From an uncultured Oscillospiraceae bacterium (GTDB lineage Bacteria; Bacillota; Clostridia; Oscillospirales; Oscillospiraceae): a stretch of 12,289 bases of DNA. The stretch spans positions 1-12,289 of the forward strand of contig CAKUJL010000028.1 in the NCBI GenBank assembly GCA_934661715.1, in the 5' to 3' direction. Both the position numbers and the translations under genes were made by a program. Position 1 is the first letter of the stretch. The number at the start of each line of letters is the position of its first letter. Of the stretch, positions 6,934-12,289 are shown piece by piece. Below the pieces are notes generated by a model. It did no database searches, was not told the origin of the DNA, and saw only the letters and a program-made list of their open reading frames with translations.

Positions 6934-6962
6934 ATCATATCACAAATTGTGCGCCATTGCAA
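6934..6962 (-). promoter_or_regulatory. secG promoter
   Basis: On the minus strand TTGCAA (6957-6962), a 17-base spacer and TATGAT (6934-6939) preceded by TGA, an extended -10. The predicted leader is about 94 bases. The spacer contains the palindrome CACAA A TTGTG (6941-6951). Confidence 0.75.
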
Positions 6963-6984
6963 GAGTCAAATGCACAAAATGTGC
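6941..6984. repeat. two related short palindromes at the secG promoter
   Basis: CACAA-A-TTGTG (6941-6951) sits between the -10 and -35 elements. GCACA-AAA-TGTGC (6972-6984) lies just upstream of the -35. Similar half-sites at promoter positions could be an operator pair. Chance is possible in an AT-rich gap. Confidence 0.3.
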
Positions 6985-7000
6985 GAAAATCAGAGGTTCC

Positions 7001-8131
7001 TTAAGATTTTGTGACCCAGGTGTTGGTGGCCGCGCAGGTCAGATACGCGTTGATGAACCCGTCGAGGTCTCCGTCCATGACGGCATTGATATTCGACGTT
7101 TCAAAGCCCGTGCGCGTGTCCTTGACGAGGGTGTAGGGCATGAAGACGTAGTTCCGGATCTGGCTGCCCCACTCGATCTTGAGCTGGGTGCCCTTGATGT
7201 CGGAAATTTTGTCGAGGTGTTCGCGCTCCTTGATCTCGATGAGCTTCGAGCGCAGCATCCGCATACACGTTTCCTTGTTCTGGAACTGGTCGCGCTGCGT
7301 CTGGCAGGAGACGACGATGCCGGTCGGCTTGTGGATCAGGCGCACAGCCGAGGACGTTTTGTTGATGTGCTGGCCGCCGGCGCCGGAGGAGCGGTAGACC
7401 TGCATTTCGATATCCTCGGGCCGGATGTCCACGTCTTTGGTGTCGTCGGCGATCTCGGGGATGACCTCGACCGCGGCAAAGGAGGTTTGTCTGCGGGCAT
7501 TGGCGTCAAACGGAGACACGCGCACCAGCCGATGCACGCCGTTTTCGCTCTTGAGCAGGCCGTAGGCGTTCGTTCCCTCGACGAGAATGCTGGCCGATTT
7601 GATGCCCGCCTCGTCGCCGTCGAGATAGTCCAAAATCTTATAGCTCAGGCCGTGGCCCTCTACCCAGTGGGTGTACATGCGGTAGAGCATCTGCGCCCAG
7701 TCCTGCGCCTCGGTGCCGCCTGCGCCCGCCTGGAACGAGACGATGGCATTGTTGCCGTCATACTCGCCGGAAAGAAGGGTCTCCAGCCGCTCGCGCTCCA
7801 TTTCCTCTTCGAGCGCGGTGTAGCCCTCTTTGAGCTCGTCTAACATCGAGTCGTCGTTTTCCTCGATGGCCATTTCGCAGATGGTCATGAGGTCTTCCCA
7901 GTGGCTGCACATTTTCTCGTACCGCTCGACCTTAGCCTCGACCTGCCGCGCCTGCTTCATGACCTTCTGAGATGTTTCCGCGTTGTCCCAGAAGCCCGGA
8001 GACTCGATCTGCGCGTGCAGCCGCTCAATGTCTTCTTTGCAGCGCTCAATGCCGAGCGAGGCGGCCAGCTCGTCGAGCTTCGGGCGAAGGCCGTTTAATT
8101 TTACCTTATATTCGTCAAATTCGATCATCAT
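7001..8131 (-). CDS. prfB: Peptide chain release factor 2
   Basis: A 376-residue class-I release factor that reads UGA and UAA and releases the finished peptide at the ribosome. The SPF codon-recognition tripeptide (206-208, in VRVSPFDANARRQTSF) identifies RF2 rather than RF1. The GGQ motif (252-254, in SSGAGGQHINKTSS) triggers peptidyl-tRNA hydrolysis. The frame is continuous: at the usual autoregulatory frameshift region the protein reads ELAASLGIERCKEDIERL, with no in-frame UGA. The start is uncertain: adjacent ATGs at 8131 and 8128 and a TTG at 8155 are all in frame and none has a strong ribosome binding site. The family-like N-terminus MIEFDEYKVKL favours the ATGs. Transcription starts from a near-consensus promoter. 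Confidence 0.95.
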   Translation of the reverse strand: MMIEFDEYKVKLNGLRPKLDELAASLGIERCKEDIERLHAQIESPGFWDNAETSQKVMKQARQVEAKVERYEKMCSHWEDLMTICEMAIEENDDSMLDELKEGYTALEEEMERERLETLLSGEYDGNNAIVSFQAGAGGTEAQDWAQMLYRMYTHWVEGHGLSYKILDYLDGDEAGIKSASILVEGTNAYGLLKSENGVHRLVRVSPFDANARRQTSFAAVEVIPEIADDTKDVDIRPEDIEMQVYRSSGAGGQHINKTSSAVRLIHKPTGIVVSCQTQRDQFQNKETCMRMLRSKLIEIKEREHLDKISDIKGTQLKIEWGSQIRNYVFMPYTLVKDTRTGFETSNINAVMDGDLDGFINAYLTCAATNTWVTKS

Positions 8132-8175
8132 ACGCTTATCAATCCCAGCTTCCAAAAATTCGTCATAACGACCAT

Positions 8176-8204
8176 ATTATACCCGAAAAACGCGAATATG
8201 TAAA
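8176..8204 (-). promoter_or_regulatory. prfB promoter
   Basis: On the minus strand TTTACA (8199-8204), a 17-base spacer and TATAAT (8176-8181): 11 of 12 matches to the sigma-A consensus. The predicted leader to the ATG at 8131 is about 38 bases. Confidence 0.8.
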
Positions 8205-8206
8205 GA

Positions 8207-8237
8207 GGGAAAGACACGCAAAGTACGTACCTTTCCC
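8207..8237. repeat. hairpin between the 29-codon gene and prfB
   Basis: GGGAAAG (8207-8213) pairs with CTTTCCC (8231-8237) around a 17-base loop that contains the palindrome GTACGTAC. It follows the 29-codon gene by 13 bases. On the minus strand only TCTTTACAT follows, so it would be a poor terminator, and it abuts the prfB -35 element. Confidence 0.35.
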
Positions 8238-8250
8238 CCAATTTTACCAT

Positions 8251-8340
8251 TCAGCGCTCACTGACGCGCCAGTCGCAGTCCGCGAAGATCAGATCGTCCA
8301 CATCGCCCTGCGGCTTCGGTGCAAAAGCTTCTTTTCGCAT
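8251..8340 (-). CDS. Small 29-residue acidic peptide, likely sporulation-controlled
   Basis: A short gene between prfB and the PLP enzyme, with ATG at 8338-8340 and TGA at 8251-8253. The peptide begins MRKEAFAPKPQG and ends DWRVSER. It has five Asp and two Glu against five Lys/Arg, one Cys (22) and one Trp (24), and no membrane segment, so it is unlike the membrane-binding SpoVM. GGAGG (8347-8351) lies 6 bases before the ATG, an ideal ribosome binding site. A sigma-E-type promoter (8373-8401) lies about 26 bases upstream of the start codon at the predicted start of transcription. The combination of promoter, leader, ribosome binding site and ORF in the right order and spacing argues for a real gene. 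No homologue or function is recognised. Confidence 0.6.
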   Translation of the reverse strand: MRKEAFAPKPQGDVDDLIFADCDWRVSER

Positions 8341-8346
8341 TTCTAT

Positions 8347-8351
8347 CCTCC
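8347..8351 (-). promoter_or_regulatory. ribosome binding site of the 29-codon gene
   Basis: GGAGG (in GGGAGGA) on the minus strand, 6 bases before the ATG at 8340. It is as strong as the sites of the annotated genes around it and the main translational evidence for this short frame. Confidence 0.65.
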
Positions 8352-8372
8352 CACATAATAGCATTACCTTTT

Positions 8373-8401
8373 ATTGTATGCATGAAAGGGGAGAAGTATG
8401 C
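8373..8401 (-). promoter_or_regulatory. near-perfect sigma-E-type promoter of the 29-codon gene
   Basis: On the minus strand GCATACT (8395-8401; 6 of 7 to KMATATT), 14 bases, then CATACAAT (8373-8380; 8 of 8 to CATACAHT). The same -10 extended by one A also fits the sigma-K form CATANNNTA. The -35 begins 7 bases after the stop codon of the upstream PLP-enzyme gene. Confidence 0.6.
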
Positions 8402-8408
8402 GAAAGGT

Positions 8409-9620
8409 TCAGTCGCAGAAGACATACTGCTTCATGCGCGAGCAGGCTTCCTTGACGAGCGTATTGGGAAGCGCAAGGTTGAGGCGGATATGGTGCGCTC
8501 CGTGGAAGGGACGGCCATCCTGCCAGCCGATGCCGGCGTCCCAGCCGCGCCCCAGAATTTCCGCGATCGAAACGTCATGCGATGCGCAGTAGTCCGTGCA
8601 GTCGACATAGAGCATATACGTGCCCTGCGCCCGGAAGGCCGTGACGCCGGGAAGCTCGGCTTTCATAAAATCACAGACGTAGTCGATATTTCCGGCCAGA
8701 ACCTCGCGCAGCTCGGTGAGCCAGACCCGGCCTTCTTCGGAGTACGCGCCGATGAGGGCGTGCATGGAAAGGACGTTCATCGAGTCATAGTGCGAAAGGG
8801 AGGATTCCTTGCGCATCCGGTCGCGCAGGCGGTCGTTGTAGATGATGTGGTAGCTGCCGATGAGACCTGCCAGATTGAAGGTCTTCGACGGGGCATAGAG
8901 GGCGATGGTGCGCATTTTGGCGTCGGCGCTTATGGACTGCGTCGGAATGTGGTGATAGCCCGGCATGGTGAGGTCGGACCAGATCTCATCGCTCACGACA
9001 TAGACATCGTGCTTCTGGAACAGCGCCATTGCCTGCTCCAGCTCCCAGCGCTCCCAGACCCTGCCGCAGGGGTTGTGCGGCGAGCAGACGATGGTCGCGT
9101 GGATATGGTGCTGGACGATCTTTTCTTCCATGTCCGCGTAATCCATGCGCCAGACGCCGGTGTCGTCTTTTACCATCCGGCTGTGGATGATCTTGTAGCC
9201 GTTATTCTCCAGACTCGACGTAAAGCCAACATATGTCGGCGCGAGGACGAGCACGTTATCGCCGCGGGAGCAGAGAATGTTCAGCGCCGAAACCACGCCG
9301 CCCAGCACGCCGTTTTCATAGCCGATGTGCTTGGGAAGAAGATCCTCCACGCCGTTCTGCGTCCGCTGCCAGTCGATGATGGCCTGATAGTACGCGTCCG
9401 TGGGCGTAAAGTAGCCGAAGAGGGGGTGTTTGATGCGCTTTGCGATGGCCTGCGGGATGGTGGGGACGGTCGCGAAATTCATGTCGGCCACCCACATGGG
9501 AAGAAACGAAAAGCCCTCCTTCGGCGCTTCGGGGGAGAAGCCGGGATTCGTGCCGACACCGTCGACCGCTAAGGCGTCCTTCCCGTGCCGGTCATAAATG
9601 GTCGTAAAATCGTAATGCAT
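8409..9620 (-). CDS. MalY/PatB-type PLP-dependent C-S lyase or aminotransferase
   Basis: A 403-residue fold-type I PLP enzyme of the MalY/PatB branch, about the usual 390-400 residues. The N-terminal signature FLPMWVADMNFATVP is characteristic of this branch. PLP-site residues are visible: Asn183 in CSPHNPCGRVW, Asp211 in VVSDEIWSDL, the Schiff-base Lys246 in YAPSKTFNLAG, and the carboxylate-binding Arg379 in HIRLNLALP. Members act as cystathionine beta-lyases or cysteine-S-conjugate lyases, and some as aminotransferases; the substrate cannot be read from sequence. It is cytoplasmic, with no signal. The ATG at 9620 is preferred over the one at 9632 because GAGG lies 6 bases upstream; a much longer upstream reading to 10181 overlaps the symporter gene and is spurious. 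It has its own promoter. It sits downstream of an amino-acid symporter gene on the same strand, which suggests, but does not prove, a shared substrate. Confidence 0.9.
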   Translation of the reverse strand: MHYDFTTIYDRHGKDALAVDGVGTNPGFSPEAPKEGFSFLPMWVADMNFATVPTIPQAIAKRIKHPLFGYFTPTDAYYQAIIDWQRTQNGVEDLLPKHIGYENGVLGGVVSALNILCSRGDNVLVLAPTYVGFTSSLENNGYKIIHSRMVKDDTGVWRMDYADMEEKIVQHHIHATIVCSPHNPCGRVWERWELEQAMALFQKHDVYVVSDEIWSDLTMPGYHHIPTQSISADAKMRTIALYAPSKTFNLAGLIGSYHIIYNDRLRDRMRKESSLSHYDSMNVLSMHALIGAYSEEGRVWLTELREVLAGNIDYVCDFMKAELPGVTAFRAQGTYMLYVDCTDYCASHDVSIAEILGRGWDAGIGWQDGRPFHGAHHIRLNLALPNTLVKEACSRMKQYVFCD

Positions 9621-9644
9621 AGTGTGCCTCATTTCTGTTTGTTC

Positions 9645-9656
9645 GCCGGAACCGGC
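9645..9656. repeat. GC-rich palindrome in the PLP-enzyme leader
   Basis: GCCGG-AA-CCGGC lies in the transcribed leader, 14 bases downstream of the -10 element. It could be an operator or a small hairpin; no regulator gene is adjacent. Confidence 0.25.
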
Positions 9657-9669
9657 TAATTGCGAATTC

Positions 9670-9698
9670 ATTATAATACGCCTGTTTACGCACTGCAA
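9670..9698 (-). promoter_or_regulatory. promoter of the PLP-enzyme gene
   Basis: On the minus strand TTGCAG (9693-9698), a 17-base spacer and TATAAT (9670-9675): 10 of 12 matches to the sigma-A consensus. It lies about 50 bases before the start codon. Confidence 0.8.
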
Positions 9699-9760
9699 GC
9701 GCTTTTTTGTCCGCGGCATGAAAACGCACGAATGATTCTTTTGCGCGGAATCTTTCAAAA

Positions 9761-9876
9761 GATGCGTAGGGGGCGATGCCCACATCGCCCCATTGGGCAC
9801 CATCGAATTTGCCGAAGATTTCCGTAAAACCGGTTCGCACAGCTGGGACGATGTGCTCAATCGGCCCCTACGCATC
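9761..9876. mobile_element. short inverted-repeat element, MITE/REP-like
   Basis: A 116-bp non-coding element. The left end (9761-9791, GATGCGTAGGGGGCGATGCC...) is an imperfect inverted copy of the right end (9845-9876, ...GGCCCCTACGCATC); the outermost 12 bases match perfectly. The left end folds on itself (GGGGCGATG CCCA CATCGCCCC); the right copy is degenerate. There is no ORF, so any movement would need a transposase supplied in trans. TTTCA occurs near both outer ends (9753-9757, 9879-9883) but not flush with them, so a target duplication is not established. It lies between the symporter terminator and the PLP-enzyme promoter. GTAGGGGCGA-type repeats are, from memory, frequent between genes in this clade. 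Confidence 0.6.
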
Positions 9877-9892
9877 TGTTTCAGAACGCAGA

Positions 9893-9921
9893 AAACGCCC
9901 GCCGGAAAACGGCGGGCGTTT
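9893..9921 (-). terminator. terminator of the symporter gene
   Basis: A perfect 12-bp stem: arms 9893-9904 (AAACGCCCGCCG) and 9910-9921 with a 5-base loop, 12 bases after the symporter stop. On the minus strand the stem ends in a run of four T followed by CTG, short but with a very GC-rich stem. Confidence 0.82.
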
Positions 9922-9933
9922 GGCGTGATTCGA

Positions 9934-11289
9934 TCAAATGAGTCCCTGAACAAGGATGATGAGAATGAGGATCGGCAGAATCCACTGGAAGTAGATCTTG
10001 AGCTTCGGGGAGAACTTGAGACCCTGTCCTTCGTTGGCCTCGGCGAGGTACTTGTCAAAGCCCCAGCCCCACTTCGAGACGCAGAACAGAAGATACACCA
10101 GAGAACCGATCGGAAGCAGCAGGTTCGAGACGATGAAGTCCTCGCTGTCGAGAACGTCGCGTGCGCCGATGATGTGCACATTCGACCAGATGTTGTAGCC
10201 GAAGACGCACGGCAGGCTCAGAATGAGCAGCGCGACGCAGCCGATGACGGAGGCCTTTTTCCGGCTCCAGCCGAACGTGTCCATGCAGATGGCAAGGATG
10301 TTCTCCAGAACTGCGATGACCGTCGAGAAGCTCGCAAAGATCATGAACAGGAAGAAAAGCGCTCCCCAGAGTCTGCCGCCCGCCATGTTGACAAAGACGT
10401 TCGGAAGCGTCTGGAAGATCAGCGACGGGCCCTGATTGGTCTCGATGCCGAACGCGGAGCAGGCCGGGAAGATGATCATACCGGCCATCAGCGCAACGAA
10501 CGTGTCCAGCGCGCAGATGCGCACGGCCTCACCGGGAAGCGAGTGCGTCCTTGCGGTGTAGCTGCCGAAAATCTCCATTGCCGCGATGCCAAGGCTCAGG
10601 GTGAAGAACGACTGGTTCATGGCCGCGGTGATGATCGTGCCGAGGCCGTGCTCGCGGATGGGCTCTGTCGTCGGAAGCAGATAGAACTTTAAGCCCTCCG
10701 ACGCGTTGGGAAGCGTCGCGCTGTGAACGGCCAGCACCAGAATCAGCGCCAGAAGCGCGATCATCATGCCCTTCGAGACGCGCTCGAGGCCGTTCTGAAG
10801 ACCGAAGCTGCAAACCACGAAGCCCGCGATGACGACGACCTCCGTCCAGAAGGCCATCTTGCCCGGCTCGGAGAGCATCGTGCCAAACACGCCGCGTGCG
10901 GACTCCGCGTCCATGCCGGAGTAGAACGTGCCGATGACGAATTTTCCAAAGTAGCTGACCATCCAGCCCGTGACGGTGGTGTAGTACATCATCAGCATCA
11001 CGCAGCCAAGCAGACAGAACCAGCCGTGGATGTGCCACCTGGAGCCCTTCGGCTCGAGGGCCTTGTAGGCCAGAACCGCGCTTTTTTTACCGGCCCGGCC
11101 GACGGCCAGCTCCATCGTCAGAACCGGAACGCCCATCACGAGCAGGCAGATCAGATAGATCAGAACGAACAGACCGCCGCCATACAGACCGGCGATATAC
11201 GGGAAGCGCCAGACATTGCCGATGCCGATGGCGCAGCCTGCGCTGACGAGCAGGAATCCCAGACGGGAACGGAATGATTCTCGCTGCAT
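9934..11289 (-). CDS. Sodium-dependent amino-acid symporter (NSS family)
   Basis: A 451-residue polytopic membrane protein of the neurotransmitter:sodium symporter family (LeuT/MhsT/TnaT relatives), at normal bacterial length. The first helix carries the signature AGCAIGIGNVWRFPYIAG (NVWRFP at 25-30), the unwound substrate/sodium site. The sixth helix carries AMNQSFFTLSLGIAAMEI, close to LeuT TM6. The eighth-helix region FASFSTVIAVLEN supplies Ser/Thr sodium ligands. The usual ENGGG after helix 1 reads LYGGG here. It imports amino acids driven by sodium; the substrate is not determinable. The ATG at 11289 gives a family-like N-terminus (MQRESFRSRLGFLL); upstream is a modest AGG 8 bases away. 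It is monocistronic, with its own promoter and terminator, upstream of the PLP-enzyme gene. Confidence 0.93.
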   Translation of the reverse strand: MQRESFRSRLGFLLVSAGCAIGIGNVWRFPYIAGLYGGGLFVLIYLICLLVMGVPVLTMELAVGRAGKKSAVLAYKALEPKGSRWHIHGWFCLLGCVMLMMYYTTVTGWMVSYFGKFVIGTFYSGMDAESARGVFGTMLSEPGKMAFWTEVVVIAGFVVCSFGLQNGLERVSKGMMIALLALILVLAVHSATLPNASEGLKFYLLPTTEPIREHGLGTIITAAMNQSFFTLSLGIAAMEIFGSYTARTHSLPGEAVRICALDTFVALMAGMIIFPACSAFGIETNQGPSLIFQTLPNVFVNMAGGRLWGALFFLFMIFASFSTVIAVLENILAICMDTFGWSRKKASVIGCVALLILSLPCVFGYNIWSNVHIIGARDVLDSEDFIVSNLLLPIGSLVYLLFCVSKWGWGFDKYLAEANEGQGLKFSPKLKIYFQWILPILILIILVQGLI

Positions 11290-11321
11290 AAAATATACCT
11301 GTCTTTCTCTCTTTTTCTCAC

Positions 11322-11350
11322 GCAAAGCTGCGCTGATGCAAAGCCGCGCT
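11322..11350. repeat. two 13-base direct repeats in the symporter leader
   Basis: GCAAAGCTGCGCT (11322-11334) and GCAAAGCCGCGCT (11338-11350) match at 12 of 13 positions, with a 16-base period. They lie just downstream of the symporter promoter, at and after the predicted start of transcription, where a repressor or RNA-binding regulator could act. Confidence 0.45.
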
Positions 11351-11355
11351 TTTTT

Positions 11356-11384
11356 ATTTTAACGCATTACTGCAAATTTTGCAA
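11356..11384 (-). promoter_or_regulatory. promoter of the symporter gene
   Basis: On the minus strand TTGCAA (11379-11384), a 17-base spacer and TAAAAT (11356-11361), good sigma-A matches with ideal spacing. The leader is about 60 bases. Confidence 0.72.
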
Positions 11385-11433
11385 GGGCTAATCCAATCTT
11401 TATGGAAATGAACAGGAAACCATAAAAAACCTC

Positions 11434-11608
11434 GTAGAGTTTCGCCCCGCAGGGCGAAATAAAATGGAAATCCATTTTATCCGGCGGCTTTGCCGACCGG
11501 AAAAATACTTCTCGCCTCGCAAGTGTGGAATTTTGCCCCAACGGGGCAAAATTATGCGCGTAGTCGAGGCGCAGCCTTTTATCAAAAAACAATTGTTTTT
11601 TGATAAAA
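11434..11608. repeat. hairpin-rich intergenic array
   Basis: Between ygfK and the symporter promoter, successive hairpins fill the gap: TTTCGCCC/GGGCGAAA (11440-11459); ATAAAATGGA/TCCATTTTAT (11459-11480); CCGGCGGC/GCCG-A-CCGG (11481-11500); AATTTTGCCCC/GGGGCAAAATT (11529-11553), itself enclosed by CGCCTCG/CGAGGCG (11513-11519 with 11565-11571); and a perfect 32-bp palindrome (11577-11608). Short in-frame readings through it (for example minus 11359-11592) have no ribosome binding site and look like by-products. It may be a composite repeat element of the clade or a structured RNA region. No gene is supported in it. Confidence 0.6.
11577..11608. repeat. perfect 32-bp palindrome
   Basis: TTTTATCAAAAAACAA is followed at once by its exact reverse complement, with no loop. 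It is AT-rich and lies 6 bases from the next hairpin. It could extrude as a cruciform or mark a repeat boundary. Confidence 0.7.
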
Positions 11609-11614
11609 TAATGA

Positions 11615-11645
11615 CCTGCGGCAGGACAAACCGTCCTGCCGCAGG
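11615..11645 (-). terminator. probable ygfK terminator hairpin
   Basis: CCTGCGGCAGGAC (11615-11627) pairs perfectly over 13 bp with 11633-11645 around a 5-base loop, 29 bases after the ygfK stop. On the minus strand TCATTATTTTATC follows, a broken U-run. It is the last member of the hairpin series, so it may be repeat-derived. Confidence 0.5.
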
Positions 11646-11674
11646 CGCTGCGGAAAGGGGTTGGGATTGGTATA

Positions 11675-12289
11675 TTAGTTGTAGAGGTAGCTGTACTTGG
11701 CGCGGACGGTGAGGATCAGGTTCTCAATCTCCTGCGGAAGCTCGTTCGGGCTCGACAGGTCGTATTCCTTCACGTTGGCAAGCCGCACGAGCACCTTGTC
11801 TCCGCCGAGGAAGAGGACGCCCGCGTTCTTGCTATCGATCATGTCTTCCTTCGTCTGGAACAGCGTAAACTTGTCGTGACACGGCTCGGAGGCATACGGG
11901 CAGAACTGCGTGCAGTTGCCGCACTCGTTGCACATTTTGTCGATGTGCAGGATCTGATGACGGCCGTCGGAGAGCTTGACGACGACATTCGCGCGGTTCG
12001 GGCAGGAATCGGCGCAGTTTTCGCAGACGGTGTTGCAGTCGAGGCAGCGAGAGCCTTCGCAGCACGCGTCCTTCGCCATCTTCAAAATGCCCTTCTTGGC
12101 GATGGCCTGTGCCTTCGACGGGTAAGCGGTCTCGGGGATATCGTAGGTGTGTGCCGCGCCGATGACGGCTTCTGCAAACGCAGCCGCGTCCGCGATGCCT
12201 TCGACGACGGTGGCGGGGCCGCGGTGTGCATCGCCTGCGCACCAGACGTTTTCGACATTGGTCTTAAACGCGGGACCCTTGCGCTCCAT
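11675..12289 (-). CDS. ygfK: YgfK-like (putative selenate reductase subunit) oxidoreductase, C-terminal part
   Basis: The last 204 codons of a gene that runs off the window; the Met at the edge is internal, since family members are about 1000 residues. The fragment opens with the end of a GltD-like FAD/NAD domain (NVWCAGDAHRGPATVVEGIA). Two cysteine clusters of bacterial ferredoxin type follow: CLDCNTVCENCADSCP (82-97) and CNECGNCTQFCP (120-131), expected to bind 4Fe-4S centres, and then the YgfK tail domain (HDKFTLF, VLVRLANVKEYDL). This arrangement is specific to YgfK. The Escherichia coli name 'selenate reductase' is putative; more recent work on gut bacteria links ygfK to anaerobic uric-acid and purine degradation clusters. 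No partner genes (ssnA, xdhD, ygeX/Y/W) are visible, but they could lie past the edge. Confidence 0.85.
   Translation of the reverse strand: MERKGPAFKTNVENVWCAGDAHRGPATVVEGIADAAAFAEAVIGAAHTYDIPETAYPSKAQAIAKKGILKMAKDACCEGSRCLDCNTVCENCADSCPNRANVVVKLSDGRHQILHIDKMCNECGNCTQFCPYASEPCHDKFTLFQTKEDMIDSKNAGVLFLGGDKVLVRLANVKEYDLSSPNELPQEIENLILTVRAKYSYLYN

Noticed and set aside
6947..7843. Plus-strand 298-codon ORF
   Set aside because: Antisense shadow of prfB.
7001..8155. Programmed frameshift in prfB
   Set aside because: Looked for the CUU UGA C slippery site with its upstream Shine-Dalgarno-like sequence; the frame is open throughout and no such site exists.
8341..8370. TATTAT as a sigma-A -10 for the 29-codon gene
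   Set aside because: The position 17 bases upstream holds ATGCAT, not a -35. The sigma-E-type elements fit far better.
8319..9572. Plus-strand 417-codon ORF opposite the PLP-enzyme gene
   Set aside because: Shadow ORF in GC-rich coding sequence; the minus-strand gene has all catalytic motifs.
9621..10181. N-terminal extension of the PLP enzyme to 590 residues
   Set aside because: It overlaps the symporter gene and its terminator, crosses the inverted-repeat element, and has no family similarity. The promoter at 9670-9698 lies inside it.
9793..10692. Plus-strand 299-codon ORF
   Set aside because: Antisense to the symporter, with a charged low-complexity translation typical of the reverse frame of a membrane protein gene.
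11359..11592. 77-codon minus-strand ORF across the hairpin array
   Set aside because: It starts at a TTG within the 32-bp palindrome without a ribosome binding site, passes through several hairpins and crosses the symporter promoter. It is more likely a by-product of the repeats.
1..12289. tRNA, rRNA, CRISPR array, complete insertion sequence or prophage genes
   Set aside because: Read through both strands for these and saw none; the only repeats are those listed.

Overview
The window looks like chromosomal DNA from an anaerobic, endospore-forming, high-GC Firmicute, most likely the Oscillospiraceae group (Clostridium cluster IV: Oscillibacter, Dysosmobacter, Flavonifractor and relatives). 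The grounds are spore genes (cotJ and spoIID), strong AAAGGAG ribosome binding sites, near-consensus sigma-A promoters, GC-rich coding sequence with AT-rich gaps, and a YgfK-type anaerobic flavo/iron-sulfur protein. The taxonomic placement is inference; no rRNA is present.

Layout. (1) 80-1148, plus strand: a two-gene cotJ spore-coat operon. CotJA and CotJB are fused into one protein and followed by CotJC, a manganese-catalase-like protein. A bidirectional terminator closes it. (2) 1187-3571, minus: a large lipoprotein with an N-terminal propeller-like region and a C-terminal ABC-type solute-binding domain, without permease genes beside it. (3) 3720-5402, minus: a membrane-anchored TPR / chitobiase-C-like / leucine-rich-repeat protein from a consensus promoter. 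It is divergent from spoIID (5549-6556, plus), the peptidoglycan-cutting enzyme of engulfment. (4) 6597-8131, minus: secG and prfB (RF2, no programmed frameshift), each with its own promoter. (5) 8251-8340, minus: a 29-codon gene with an excellent ribosome binding site and a near-perfect sigma-E-type promoter. This is the best candidate for something undescribed here. (6) 8409-9620, minus: a MalY/PatB-type PLP enzyme. (7) 9761-9876: a short mobile-element-like inverted repeat. (8) 9934-11289, minus: an NSS-family sodium:amino-acid symporter. (9) 11434-11645: a dense array of hairpins, including a perfect 32-bp palindrome. (10) 11675 to the window end, minus: the C-terminal part of a YgfK-like protein.

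Working together. Three loci (cotJ, spoIID, the 29-codon gene) point to the mother-cell sporulation programme, and two of them carry credible sigma-E-like promoters. secG and prfB are housekeeping. The symporter and the PLP lyase/aminotransferase are neighbours and could form an amino-acid uptake and catabolism pair. YgfK belongs to a family linked to anaerobic purine breakdown in gut bacteria. Most long ORFs opposite these genes are shadows of GC-rich coding sequence. No tRNA, rRNA, CRISPR array or complete insertion sequence was seen.
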